A stretch of 64,000 nucleotides of DNA from Paracoccaceae bacterium (GTDB taxonomy: Bacteria > Pseudomonadota > Alphaproteobacteria > Rhodobacterales > Rhodobacteraceae): NCBI GenBank assembly GCA_017510335.1, contig JAFWNM010000014.1:62001-126000 (forward strand). The letters are read 5' to 3'. The position numbers and the translations under genes were made by a program. The notes beneath the pieces were generated by a model. The model was not told the origin of the DNA and ran no database searches. It saw nothing but the letters and a program-made list of their open reading frames with translations. Positions 43,999 through 52,893 of the stretch are shown here, in pieces. Numbering within the stretch: position 1 is the first letter of the stretch; each line of letters opens with the position of its first letter.

Positions 43999-45609
43999 AT
44001 GACACCTGCCACCCTGTCGGGCATTTCGCAGCACCCCGACCGCGCCATGTCGCTGTCCACGCAGCAGATGACCAAATCCTTCGGGGCATTATGCGCGCTT
44101 GATCATGTGTCGCTGAACGTCGCGGCGGGGTCATTCCACGCACTTCTGGGGGAAAACGGCGCGGGCAAATCCACGCTGGTCAAGTGTATCATGGGGTTTT
44201 ATGCGGCAGATGCGGGCGCGATCATCCTTGACGGCCAGCGCGTGGCCATGGACAGCCCCCGTCAGGCACAGATGCGCGGCATCGGAATGGTTTATCAGCA
44301 TTTCACACTGGTGCCGTGCCTGACTGCCGCAGAGAACCTTGTGATTGCGCGCCCCGACGCGCCCGGCATCATCCACTGGCGCACAGAATTGCGGCGCCTG
44401 GAAGCGTTCATGGACCGAATGCCGTTTCGCGTCAGCCTGAACCGCCATGTCGCGGACCTGTCCGCAGGAGAGCGGCAGAAACTGGAAATCCTGAAGCTTC
44501 TTTACCTTGATCAGCGGGTGTTGATCCTGGATGAGCCCACATCCGTGATGACCCCGTCCGAGGCCGATGAAGTTCTGACCCTGTTGGGCGGCATGGCACA
44601 GCGCGGGGAGATTACGGTGCTTATGATTTCGCATAAATTCCGCGAAGTGAAAGCCTTTTGCGACAGTTTCACTGTGCTGCGGCATGGCCGGGTCACTGGC
44701 ACCGGCAGCGCCCGAAGCGCCACCATAGATGAAATGAGCCACATGATGGTCGGTGAAACCCGACTGCGCGCACGCGCACCGCGCAAATCGCGGCCAGTCG
44801 CACAACCTGCCCCCCTGCCCCGTCTGACCCTTGACGCAATCTGTGCCGATGACCAGACAGGACGCCGCGTGGTGGACAACGTAACACTGGACATTTACCC
44901 CGGCGAGATTGTGGGCCTTGCGGGGGTGTCAGGCAACGGGCAAAGCGCATTGGTGGAAATCCTGTCCGGCCAGCGCCCCCTTGCTGGCGGGCGTTTATTG
45001 ATCGGGGGCAAGCCGTTTTCGCCCTGCCGCACCGATCTGGACCGCTACAAGGTGTTTGGCCTGCCCGAAGAACCGATGCGCAACGCAGTTGTTCCGCGCA
45101 TGTCGGTGGCCGAAAACATGGCGTTTCGCAGTTTCGACAAACCCCCGATCATGTCGCGGACAGGCTTCATTTCGCCCTCGCGCATGCGGGCCATCGCGGA
45201 GCAGTTAATTGCGCGCTACAATGTGCAGACTGCTTCGGCAGATGCGGCGATTGAAACACTGTCGGGCGGGAATGTGCAGCGCGCGATTCTGGCCCGCGAA
45301 TTGTCTGGCCAGGTCGAGGTTCTGATTGTCGCCAACCCGTGTTTCGGGCTGGATTTCGCGTCAGTTGCCGAAATTCGGGCGCAGATCATGGACCAGCGGA
45401 ACCGGGGCGCTGCGGTTCTTCTGGTCAGCGAGGATCTGGACGAGGTGCTGGACCTGAGCGACCGTGTCGGCGTCATGTCAGCGGGCAAACTTGCCGCAGT
45501 GATACCCACAAGCGACACCAGCCGCGCGCAAATCGGCAAACAGATGGGGGGCGCGGAGCTGAAGCCGGACATCCGCCACCCCGGTGACAGCCACGCGCGC
45601 GTTTCGTGA
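43999..45609 (+). CDS. BMP-type ABC transporter ATPase with tandem nucleotide-binding domains
   Basis: Protein of 536 residues starting MTPATLSGISQHPD after AAGGAAGGGACG. First domain: Walker A GENGAGKST, signature LSAGERQKLEIL, Walker B VLILDEPTSVM. Second domain: GVSGNGQSALVE in place of a true Walker A, signature LSGGNVQRAILARELSG and LIVANPCFGLDF. A degenerate second site is usual for this family. A longer open frame from 43021 is only run-through ahead of this start and overlaps permease 2. Confidence 0.92.
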   Translation: MTPATLSGISQHPDRAMSLSTQQMTKSFGALCALDHVSLNVAAGSFHALLGENGAGKSTLVKCIMGFYAADAGAIILDGQRVAMDSPRQAQMRGIGMVYQHFTLVPCLTAAENLVIARPDAPGIIHWRTELRRLEAFMDRMPFRVSLNRHVADLSAGERQKLEILKLLYLDQRVLILDEPTSVMTPSEADEVLTLLGGMAQRGEITVLMISHKFREVKAFCDSFTVLRHGRVTGTGSARSATIDEMSHMMVGETRLRARAPRKSRPVAQPAPLPRLTLDAICADDQTGRRVVDNVTLDIYPGEIVGLAGVSGNGQSALVEILSGQRPLAGGRLLIGGKPFSPCRTDLDRYKVFGLPEEPMRNAVVPRMSVAENMAFRSFDKPPIMSRTGFISPSRMRAIAEQLIARYNVQTASADAAIETLSGGNVQRAILARELSGQVEVLIVANPCFGLDFASVAEIRAQIMDQRNRGAAVLLVSEDLDEVLDLSDRVGVMSAGKLAAVIPTSDTSRAQIGKQMGGAELKPDIRHPGDSHARVS

Positions 45610-45692
45610 CATGACCGGCGGTCATTGGTCGGCCGCGTTGTTTCGCTGATGGCAGGGCACGGACCATGCGCCCGTCAAATGCCCCCCTTCGC

Positions 45693-45726
45693 AAAAAACC
45701 GCGCCCTTGGTCCCGAAAACAGGCGC
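45693..45726 (-). terminator. Putative terminator downstream of the minus-strand pyr/TRAP operon
   Basis: On the minus strand GCGCC (45726-45722) can pair with GGCGC (45705-45701), followed after GG by six T residues (45698-45693). It lies 20 bases past the stop of the last operon gene. On the opposite side, the plus-strand ATPase gene is followed at once by ATGACC-GGC-GGTCAT (45611-45625), a small hairpin. The stem is short, so confidence is moderate. Confidence 0.45.
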
Positions 45727-45744
45727 ATCTTGCGCGCGGCGGGG

Positions 45745-46071
45745 TCAGCCAGTGGTGCGCATTGCCGCAGAATCATGCGCGATCGTATTCAGCACATCCA
45801 GAACCGCCGCCCTGTCCGCACTTGCAAAAGCCGCATCAAGGGCGGCAGCATTCGCGCTGATCCGGTCAAACATGGCGTCAATCTCGCGGGCGGGGACGGG
45901 CATACGTTCCACGAATTCCACAAAATCATCGGCCTGTTTGGCCAGAACGTAATAGGCTGCGGCCTGTGGCCCGCTGCGGGCTTTTTCATAGGCCGCTTCG
46001 GCCAGTGCGCTATAGCCGTGAACCCCGCGCCCGTGGTCCTTCAGGGTTTCGATCAATGCAGTGAACATCAT
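45745..46071 (-). CDS. Small protein of unknown function, last gene of the pyr/TRAP operon
   Basis: I do not recognise this 108-residue protein. It begins MMFTALIETLKDHGRGVHGY and appears entirely helical, with a charged middle (YEKARSGPQAAAYYVLAKQADDFVEFVERM) and an Ala-rich end. No signal peptide or cofactor motif. The start overlaps the stop of the phosphoribosyltransferase-like gene (ATGA), which makes translation likely and ties it to the same pathway. Confidence 0.65.
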   Translation of the reverse strand: MMFTALIETLKDHGRGVHGYSALAEAAYEKARSGPQAAAYYVLAKQADDFVEFVERMPVPAREIDAMFDRISANAAALDAAFASADRAAVLDVLNTIAHDSAAMRTTG

Positions 46072-46793
46072 GCAGTCCTTTCTTGGAAAAACAACCGGGA
46101 TGCCCCGCCGTGGCGGGCCGACCAGTCAAGCGGATTGTCAAGGAATGACCGGATTTCTGCCAGTTCCGGCGTGCTGAAGGGGCCATCCTCGCCGGCAACG
46201 GCCAGAATATCCTGCCAGTTGGCCAGCGCGTGCAGGGTCAGGCCATGGTCGTGCAGCATGTCGCGGGTCTGGGGGAAAATATCGTAGTAAAAGATCACCA
46301 GACAATCCGACACAGTCGCCCCCGCACGGCGCAGCGCCTTGCAAAAGCGCAGCTTCGATCCGCCATCAGTGGTCAGATCCTCGATCAGGGTGACCTTCTG
46401 GCCGGGGGTTACCACCCCTTCGACCTGCGCATGGGGGCCATACCCTTTTGGCCGTTTGCGCACATATTGCATGGGCAATGCAGTATTTGCAGCGATCAGC
46501 GCCGCAAACGGGATGCCGGCGGTTTCCCCCCCCGCAACGGCCTGCGTGCCGGGCATGTCGTTTTGCAACAGTTCCGTGGCGCATGCCATCAGGCTTTCGC
46601 GCACCGCAGGGTAGGAAATAATGCGGCGGCAATCGATATACACCGGGCTGACAAGGCCAGAGCTGAACATGAAGGGGCGGTCCACCGACAGCCGCACCGC
46701 GCCGATCTGCAACAGCGCCGTGGCAGTTTCCCGCGCGATCTGGCTGCGTCTGGCGGGCGTCAGTCGGGGCATGGCGGCGGGTCCTGTAGTCAT
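46068..46793 (-). CDS. Orotate phosphoribosyltransferase-like protein (PyrE family)
   Basis: Type I phosphoribosyltransferase of 241 residues. PyrE-like features: GAVRLSVDRPFMFSSGLVSPVYIDCRRIISYP, AGGETAGIPFAALIA, YVRKRPKGYG and the PRPP loop VTLIEDLTTDGGSK. It would make OMP from orotate and PRPP. Longer at the C-terminus than a minimal PyrE. ATGA overlaps with both neighbours show it is co-translated with an M20 hydrolase and a dihydroorotate dehydrogenase; the biosynthetic pyrE may be elsewhere. Confidence 0.83.
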   Translation of the reverse strand: MTTGPAAMPRLTPARRSQIARETATALLQIGAVRLSVDRPFMFSSGLVSPVYIDCRRIISYPAVRESLMACATELLQNDMPGTQAVAGGETAGIPFAALIAANTALPMQYVRKRPKGYGPHAQVEGVVTPGQKVTLIEDLTTDGGSKLRFCKALRRAGATVSDCLVIFYYDIFPQTRDMLHDHGLTLHALANWQDILAVAGEDGPFSTPELAEIRSFLDNPLDWSARHGGASRLFFQERTA

Positions 46794-48052
46794 GTGTCTG
46801 CCGCTTCCAGATAGGCGGAAATGATGGCGGTTCCTACCATAAAATCCGAAATCTCCATGGCTTCGCGCGGATTATGGGACCCGTTGCGGTTGCGCACGAA
46901 GACCATCGCAGCAGGCACGCCCGCTTGCGCGAAGACTGCCGCATCATGCCCGGCGCCCGACGCCATGGAAAACGGCGCAATGCCCGTGCGGCCCATTGCC
47001 GCCATCAGCCCGGCAACCATGGTGTCATCCATCAGCGCGGGGGCGGCAGGTATTTCGGGGCCAGTGTCGAAACGCACGCCGCGCACACGGGCGATATCGG
47101 CCATTTCTTCGTGCAGATAGTCGCGCATGTGGTCCAGAACTTCTGTATTCTGGGACCGGATGTCCAGACTGAAGCTGATGCTGTCGGCAATGCGGGCAAT
47201 GGCATGGCGCGCGGGGTCCGTCCCCACCACACCCGATGTCAGCACCAGATCACCGCCGGTTTGCAGGATATGCAGCCAACTGTCATCCAGCCGCGTCAGC
47301 AAATCGGCCATAGCCAGCACAGGGTCATGCCGATAGGCGCGCGGCACCGCGCCGGAATGCCCCCCTTCGCCCGTGCAGGTGACCGAGCGATAGCGGATAT
47401 TGCCCCGGATGCCCGTGACCACGGCTGCCGGAATATCACGTTCAACCAGCAGCGGGCCTTGTTCGATATGCAGTTCCACATAGCCCAGGATTCGTTCCAG
47501 CGCGATCAGGGGCTGGCCCGCGGCAATGGGTGCCCTGTCGATTCCCAGCGCCGCCATATGGTCCGCAAGCGACCTGTCGTCGCCCTTGTGCGGGGCGGCA
47601 AGTTCGGCTGCGGTCATCTGTCCGGTCAGCGCCTTGGACCCCAGATAGCATGACCCGAACCACGCGCTTTCCTCGCCGCGCAGGGCAAGGCACTTCACGG
47701 GCAGGCGCAAGCCCTTCTCGCGCCCCCGGATCAGCACCAGCAACCCTGCCACCACACCGGCAAGCCCGTCAAAATTCCCGCCTTCGGGGACAGTGTCGAC
47801 ATGCGACCCGACAACCATGAAGCGTTCGGCCGCACGGTGTTCGGGCAGGCTGAACCACAGGTTGCGTGCCGCGTCCGCGTCGACAGCCAAGCCCTGCGCG
47901 CGGGCAAATGCCGCCAGATAGTCCAGCGCTTGCGTCTCGACGCTGGAATAGGCAGGGCGGCTGACGCCCGCCCCATCGGGCGACATGGCGCGCAAGTCCT
48001 TGAAGATTTGCTGCGCCAGCAGTGTCAGGGGGGCAAGTTTGTCCATCATCAT
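46790..48052 (-). CDS. M20-family N-carbamoyl amino acid hydrolase / ureidopropionase-like
   Basis: Zinc amidohydrolase of about 420 residues, HyuC/AmaB/allantoate amidohydrolase group. Metal and catalytic motifs: GSHVDTVPEGGNFDG, LRGEESAWFG, LGYVELHIEQGP, GEGGHSGAVP, ASGAGHDAAVFA. These enzymes remove carbamoyl groups from N-carbamoyl amino acids, with N-carbamoyl-beta-alanine, N-carbamoyl-aspartate or allantoate as possible substrates. In this operon N-carbamoyl-aspartate (from dihydroorotate) is attractive. Start overlaps the pyrD-like stop. Confidence 0.87.
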   Translation of the reverse strand: MMMDKLAPLTLLAQQIFKDLRAMSPDGAGVSRPAYSSVETQALDYLAAFARAQGLAVDADAARNLWFSLPEHRAAERFMVVGSHVDTVPEGGNFDGLAGVVAGLLVLIRGREKGLRLPVKCLALRGEESAWFGSCYLGSKALTGQMTAAELAAPHKGDDRSLADHMAALGIDRAPIAAGQPLIALERILGYVELHIEQGPLLVERDIPAAVVTGIRGNIRYRSVTCTGEGGHSGAVPRAYRHDPVLAMADLLTRLDDSWLHILQTGGDLVLTSGVVGTDPARHAIARIADSISFSLDIRSQNTEVLDHMRDYLHEEMADIARVRGVRFDTGPEIPAAPALMDDTMVAGLMAAMGRTGIAPFSMASGAGHDAAVFAQAGVPAAMVFVRNRNGSHNPREAMEISDFMVGTAIISAYLEAADT

Positions 48053-48981
48053 GTCAGCATCGCCGCAACAGGGGCATCGGGCAGCGCCACAGTGCCACGC
48101 AGGTCACGCACCGACGCCACATCATGTGCCGCCAGCCAGTCTTCCAACCCTGCAAGCAGCCTGCGCATGGTGGTCGGCGACTGGAATGTGGCTGTGCCCA
48201 CCTGCACCGCCGTAGCACCTGCAATCAGGAATTCCACAACATCGGCGACTGTCGAAATTCCGCCACAGCCGATAACCGGAATGCGCGTGGCGCTGGCCGC
48301 CTGATAGGTCATGCGCAGCGCAACAGGCTTGATTGCGGGGCCGGAAATGCCGCCCATCACATTGCCAAGGCGGGGTTGCCGGGTTTCCACATCAATCGCC
48401 ATACCCAGCAATGTATTTGCAACAACCAGCGCATCGGCACCAGCAGCTTCGGCCGCCTGCGCCACCTCTACGGGTTCGCCGGTATTGGGGGACAGTTTCA
48501 CCCATAGCGGCAGGTCAGTTGCGCCGCGCAACTGCGCGACCACCTGACCCGTGGTATCGGCGCGCACGGCAAACGCCCTGCCGTCGGCCTCGATATTCGG
48601 GCAAGATATGTTGGCCTCGATCGCGGCCACACCGGGCACCGTCACTGCGGCAGCCAGCCGCGCGAAGGCGTCATAACTATGCGCGGAAATGGACACCACC
48701 AGCGGCACATCATAGCGCACCCAGAACGGCAGCGTCTGCGTCAGAAAATGCTCCAGCCCCTTGGACGGAATGCCGATGGCATTCATCATGCCGCCCGTCA
48801 GGTCGCACACCCGCGGCGTCGGGTTGCCGGTGCGAAGTTCTGGCGTAAAGGTTTTCAGCACATGCGCGCCAAGAATGCCAAGATCGAACACATCTGCCAG
48901 GTCCTCGGTAAAGGTGCCGGATGCGGGCATGATCGGGTTGGCCAGGTCCAACTGGCCGATGCGGGTTGCAAGCACGCTCAT
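48049..48981 (-). CDS. Dihydroorotate dehydrogenase catalytic subunit, class 1B type (PyrD)
   Basis: FMN enzyme of 310 residues starting MSVLATRIGQLDLANPIMPASGTF. Motifs: GIPSKGLEHFL, AIEANISCPNI with the class-1 catalytic Cys, LWVKLSPN, LVVANTLLGMAIDVETRQPRLGNVMGGISGPAIKPVALRM and IPVIGCGGIS. Class 1B works with a PyrK partner and NAD, and that partner is adjacent. Alphaproteobacteria normally rely on the membrane class 2 enzyme, so this is likely a second, catabolic or salvage enzyme. Confidence 0.88.
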   Translation of the reverse strand: MSVLATRIGQLDLANPIMPASGTFTEDLADVFDLGILGAHVLKTFTPELRTGNPTPRVCDLTGGMMNAIGIPSKGLEHFLTQTLPFWVRYDVPLVVSISAHSYDAFARLAAAVTVPGVAAIEANISCPNIEADGRAFAVRADTTGQVVAQLRGATDLPLWVKLSPNTGEPVEVAQAAEAAGADALVVANTLLGMAIDVETRQPRLGNVMGGISGPAIKPVALRMTYQAASATRIPVIGCGGISTVADVVEFLIAGATAVQVGTATFQSPTTMRRLLAGLEDWLAAHDVASVRDLRGTVALPDAPVAAMLT

Positions 48982-49814
48982 GCCACCACCCCTGCCAGCG
49001 GGAAAACCGGCCCCTCGCGGCAGACCCGGCGATGCACGACCTTGTCCCCGTCGCGGAAGGGGCGCACGCAGGCCTGACACATGCCAAGGCCGCAGGCCAT
49101 CTGCTGTTCCACCGCAATTTCGCCAGGGATGCCATGCGCCGCGCCAATGCCTTGCAACATGCGCGCAATCCGCGCTGACCCGCAGGTATAAAACGCATCA
49201 ACGCCGCCACTGGCGATGCGTGCTTCAATCAGCGCATGCAGCGCATCGGGCGCCGAGGATCCGTCAGTGTCGGTGACGACGATCACCTCGGCCCCGCAGT
49301 TGCGGAAATGCTCAACGGACATGACGAATTCCGGCGCACGCGCTGAACATATCGCGGTTAGCTGACGCCCGCGCGCCTGCGCCAGACGGGCCAGCGGCGC
49401 AAGTGTTGCCAGCCCCACACCACGCGCCACCAGCATCAGCCGTTGCCAGTTGTCGTGCATGCTGAACCCCTGTCCCAGCGGGCCAAGCACGTTCAGACGG
49501 TCGCCCGGGCGCAGCGTGGCCAGCCCGCGGGTGCCGGCACCTGTCACCTTGTACAGGAACCGCAGACTGCCCGCCTGCGCGTCGAAATCATAGATGCTCA
49601 TGGGGCGGCGCAGAAACGGCTGATCATCGGCGGTGCCGGGGCACAGCAACTGGAAGAACTGCCCGGGCGCGCACTCCAGCACTTCGGGCGGGGCGTCCAG
49701 CGTCAGCAGGCGGTAGTCGGTATTGACCACGTCATTGGCGCGCACAGCGCATAGCACTTCTGCGCAGCGGTAACGCGGCGGGGTCAAGATGGCATCTTTG
49801 GCAATCGCGTTCAT
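48978..49814 (-). CDS. Dihydroorotate dehydrogenase electron-transfer subunit (PyrK-like)
   Basis: FAD/[2Fe-2S] protein of 278 residues. FAD-binding RRPMSIYDF (about 69-77), flavin/NAD region GTRGLATLRPGDRLNVLGPLG and LMLVARGVGLATLAPL, and C-terminal iron-sulfur cysteines in VEQQMACGLGMCQACVRPF followed by RRVC. These are the PyrK features. It overlaps pyrD (ATGA) and lies 12 bases after the TRAP permease gene. Confidence 0.88.
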   Translation of the reverse strand: MNAIAKDAILTPPRYRCAEVLCAVRANDVVNTDYRLLTLDAPPEVLECAPGQFFQLLCPGTADDQPFLRRPMSIYDFDAQAGSLRFLYKVTGAGTRGLATLRPGDRLNVLGPLGQGFSMHDNWQRLMLVARGVGLATLAPLARLAQARGRQLTAICSARAPEFVMSVEHFRNCGAEVIVVTDTDGSSAPDALHALIEARIASGGVDAFYTCGSARIARMLQGIGAAHGIPGEIAVEQQMACGLGMCQACVRPFRDGDKVVHRRVCREGPVFPLAGVVA

Positions 49815-49826
49815 GACTGGCCCCCT

Positions 49827-51110
49827 TCAGCCGAAAATCAGGTGCGGGATAAACAGCGATATCTGCGGGATATAGGTGATCAGCATCAGCACGATCAGGT
49901 TCACCGCCAGAAACGGCCACACCCCGCCGATGATCGTTGCCACCGGCTTGCGCAACGTCGAAGACGCCACGAATATATCCAAGCCGAAGGGGGGCGTGAT
50001 CATCCCCAACCCGATGTTCAGCGTGACGATCAGCCCGAAATGGACCGGGTCAATGCCCATCGCCACGGCCACCGGATACAGGGGCGGCACAAGGATCAGA
50101 AGCGCCGAATTGGGGTCGATGAACATGCCCGCAATCAGGAAACAGATATTGACGACCAACAAGAAGGTGATCCAGCTTGCATCAATTGCGCTTAGAAAGC
50201 CGATAATCTCGTTGGGGACCTGCGCCAGCGTGACGAAATACGACACCAGCCCCCCCATCGCCAGCAACACAAAGATGATGCAGGTGTTGATCGCGCTTTG
50301 CTCGGTCACCTCGAACAGGCCGCGCAATGTCAGGCTGCGCAGGATGACCACCTCGACCACAATAGCATAGACGACGCTGATCGCGGCGGCCTCGGTCGCG
50401 GTGAAGGTGCCCGAATAGATACCGCCAAGAATAATGACCGGCATACCGATGGCCCATTTCGCCTGCCAGATCACCCGCGCGCGGGTGGGCCAGTCAGCGC
50501 GCGGTTCCCGCGCAATGCCATCCCGGCGCGCGACATAGGTCACATAGATCGAAAACGCCAACCCCAGCACCAACCCTACGGCCAGCCCGCCCGCGAACAG
50601 CCGCGCGATGGATGTGCCGGTCATCCAGCCATAGATGATCATGGTAATGGACGGCGGAATCAGCAGGGCGGTTTCCGCGCTTGAAACGATCAGGCCCAAG
50701 GAAAACTTGTCGGAATATCCGCTGCGCCGCAATTCGGGATAGGCCATGCGCGACATGGCCGCCACAGTTGCGGGCGCGGACCCCGACACGGCGCCAAATG
50801 CCATCGACCCGCCAACAACCACATGCCCCATGCCGCCACGCGTATGACCCAGCAGCGCCTTGACCACCGACACAAGTTGCCGCGCGATTTGCCCCGACCC
50901 CATCAGGTTGGCCGCGAACACAAAAAACGGGATCGCCAGAAGGGTGGCATGATCCACCCCGCCCAGAATTTTCTGCACGACCACCAGATCAGGCAGGTTG
51001 GGATAAAACACTGCCTTGTATGCCAGTGCAGGCACGGCCAGGACCAGAAACATCTCAAAGCCCAGCACCAGAAGCGCCACGGCCAGAATGACAATCAAAC
51101 CCATCATCAT
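49827..51110 (-). CDS. dctM: TRAP transporter large permease (DctM)
   Basis: Inner-membrane protein of 427 residues with about 12 helices. DctM marks are ATLLAIPFFVFAANLMGSGQIARQLV, GMGHVVVGGSMAFGAVSGSAPATVAAMSRMAYPELRRSGY, SAETALLIPPSITMIIYGWMTG and MFIDPNSALLILVPPLYPVA, LNIGLGMITPPFG. The ATG at 51110 overlaps the small-permease stop. It imports an organic acid, here probably a pyrimidine or ureido acid judged by the downstream enzymes. Confidence 0.93.
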   Translation of the reverse strand: MMMGLIVILAVALLVLGFEMFLVLAVPALAYKAVFYPNLPDLVVVQKILGGVDHATLLAIPFFVFAANLMGSGQIARQLVSVVKALLGHTRGGMGHVVVGGSMAFGAVSGSAPATVAAMSRMAYPELRRSGYSDKFSLGLIVSSAETALLIPPSITMIIYGWMTGTSIARLFAGGLAVGLVLGLAFSIYVTYVARRDGIAREPRADWPTRARVIWQAKWAIGMPVIILGGIYSGTFTATEAAAISVVYAIVVEVVILRSLTLRGLFEVTEQSAINTCIIFVLLAMGGLVSYFVTLAQVPNEIIGFLSAIDASWITFLLVVNICFLIAGMFIDPNSALLILVPPLYPVAVAMGIDPVHFGLIVTLNIGLGMITPPFGLDIFVASSTLRKPVATIIGGVWPFLAVNLIVLMLITYIPQISLFIPHLIFG

Positions 51111-51604
51111 TCCACGTCCTCCGCTTCCGCAAAGCGGTCGATGACCCCCAAAAGGCTTAGTCCATAACGCAGTGCCAGAAGCGCGAAACCCACAACCGGG
51201 GCCATATAGATCACCCCCATGGGCACCCCCAATGTGGGCGAACGCTGCCCCGTGCCCAGCACGAATTGCGCCAGCCCGAACCCCAGCCACGCGATATAAA
51301 GCGCAAAGACAAGCCCCGCGATGTCGGTCACTTTCAACAGCACCCTGCGCACCCCGTCAGGTAATTTGTCGCGCAGGTTCCGGATGCCGACATGCCGCCC
51401 GCGTTCCAACGCCAGCCCCAACCCCAGAAACACCATAAACAGGTTGAGCATGCGCACCGCTTCTTCGATCCAGGCAAAGGATGACGCCGCCTGACCGCCC
51501 ATTTCCCGCACGATGACACTGGTAAAATACAGCGCAACCATGGTCAGAAACGTCACGACAAGGACTGATCGTTCGACCAGACGAAGTATGTTGAGGGCCA
51601 GCAT
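51107..51604 (-). CDS. dctQ: TRAP transporter small permease (DctQ)
   Basis: Membrane protein of 165 residues with four helices (VTFLTMVALYFTSVIVREM, NLFMVFLGLGLALERG, VTDIAGLVFALYIAWLGFGLAQF, GVIYMAPVVGFALLALRYG). SFAWIEEAVRMLNLF is the usual DctQ helix. ATG preceded by no strong ribosome site. 163 bases separate it from dctP; I see no gene in that gap. Confidence 0.9.
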   Translation of the reverse strand: MLALNILRLVERSVLVVTFLTMVALYFTSVIVREMGGQAASSFAWIEEAVRMLNLFMVFLGLGLALERGRHVGIRNLRDKLPDGVRRVLLKVTDIAGLVFALYIAWLGFGLAQFVLGTGQRSPTLGVPMGVIYMAPVVGFALLALRYGLSLLGVIDRFAEAEDVE

Positions 51605-51766
51605 CAACGGTCCGTTCGCGTTGGGGCACGGGCGAAAAGCAAAAGGCGCGCCATGCAGGTCATCAGGGCTTGCATCCGCCAGGGGGCCAGCAGCAAGATT
51701 AAAGGAACAGGACCGAGGCGCGTGCCCCGGTCCGCATTGGCATGAAACCCGGTGTCGGGTTGGCGT

Positions 51767-52777
51767 TTACTGCGCCAGCTTTTCATACTCGGCAAGGTAG
51801 ACATCCAGCAGCGCCTGGCCCGCATCACCTGCCATTGCGACATAGGCTGATGATGTTGCCTCGAATGTTGCTGCACGGAAGGCCGCACGTTCATCTGCAC
51901 CAGCTTCGCGGACATTCATGCCAGCCGCTGTCACGGCTTCCAGCGCGCGGTCAACTGCGGCTTGCTTGTTGGCGACCAGTTCGGGCACAGTTTCGATAAA
52001 CGCGTCCTGAATGATGGTCTGGTATTCTTCCGGCAGGGTGTTCCACCAGATCGGGCTGAAGATCACGACATCTTCCATCGCGCCATGGCCGGAAATTACA
52101 AGGTTTTCCTGCACTTCAAAATACTTCATCGTCTCGATGGTATCGAGTGGGTTTTCCTGCCCGTCAACCACACCCGTCTGCAAGGCAGTGTAAAGTTCCC
52201 CGAACGGGATCGCGATGGCGGAAGCGTCCAGCGCGTTGAACTGTTCGATCAGCACGCGGCTGTCCATGACGCGGAATTTCTGGCTGGCAAAACTTGCCAG
52301 ATCATCAACCGGCTGGTTCGATGTGATATGCTTGCGCCCGTTGGGCCACAGCGCAATCGCGTGCATCCCCTTGTCCGAGAAGCTCTCCAGCAACGCCTGA
52401 CCAAACGGCCCTTCGCGCAGCGCCTGCGCTGCCGCTTCATCCTCTGGCAGCAGATAGGGAATGTCGAGGACGGACACGACAGGGTTGAACCCGCCCAGGA
52501 ATGCCGCCGGAGCCACGGTTCCTTCCAACGACCCGAACTGCACGCCTTCATTCATCTGGCGCTGGTCACCAAGCTGCGCTTGCGGGAACAGCACAAATTC
52601 CACCGCGCCATTCGTGCGCTCGTTCACCAGTGCGGCGACTTTCTCCAGATGGACGTGGCGGTTTTGCGCCGCGGATTCCAGATGGCCGATCTTGGCCGTG
52701 AAATCCTGAGCAAGCGCGCCGCCCGCCATCAAGGCGGCAGCGGTGACGGTGATCGAAAGGTTGCGGATGGTTTTCAT
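51767..52777 (-). CDS. dctP: TRAP transporter substrate-binding protein (DctP)
   Basis: Periplasmic protein of 336 residues with signal peptide MKTIRNLSITVTAAALMAGGALAQ. Conserved DctP features: VEFVLFPQAQLGDQRQMNEGVQFGSLEGTVA, WPNGRKHITSNQPVDDLA, KFRVMDSRVLIEQFNALDASAIAIPFGELYTALQTGVVDGQENPL, with the acid-binding Arg. First gene of the TRAP-pyr operon, so its promoter is in 52778-52893. Confidence 0.93.
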   Translation of the reverse strand: MKTIRNLSITVTAAALMAGGALAQDFTAKIGHLESAAQNRHVHLEKVAALVNERTNGAVEFVLFPQAQLGDQRQMNEGVQFGSLEGTVAPAAFLGGFNPVVSVLDIPYLLPEDEAAAQALREGPFGQALLESFSDKGMHAIALWPNGRKHITSNQPVDDLASFASQKFRVMDSRVLIEQFNALDASAIAIPFGELYTALQTGVVDGQENPLDTIETMKYFEVQENLVISGHGAMEDVVIFSPIWWNTLPEEYQTIIQDAFIETVPELVANKQAAVDRALEAVTAAGMNVREAGADERAAFRAATFEATSSAYVAMAGDAGQALLDVYLAEYEKLAQ

Positions 52778-52893
52778 TATATGTCCCCTGTGGCTTTGGT
52801 TGTTCCCAGACTTCCCTGAACAGGCGCCCCTGTCAAACAAATAATCTAATTTTTGAGACGGCACCAGAGGCAAGAAAGGGGTTTGCTTAAAAA

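Noticed and set aside
45625-46287. Plus-strand open frame of about 220 codons
   Set aside because: It is antisense to the small coupled gene and the PyrE-like gene and shows a composition typical of shadow frames in GC-rich DNA.
48049-49814. Dihydropyrimidine dehydrogenase (PydA/PreA-PreT) of the reductive uracil pathway
   Set aside because: The catalytic subunit lacks the PreA ferredoxin-like Fe-S extension and the partner has PyrK-type [2Fe-2S] cysteines; no dihydropyrimidinase is present.
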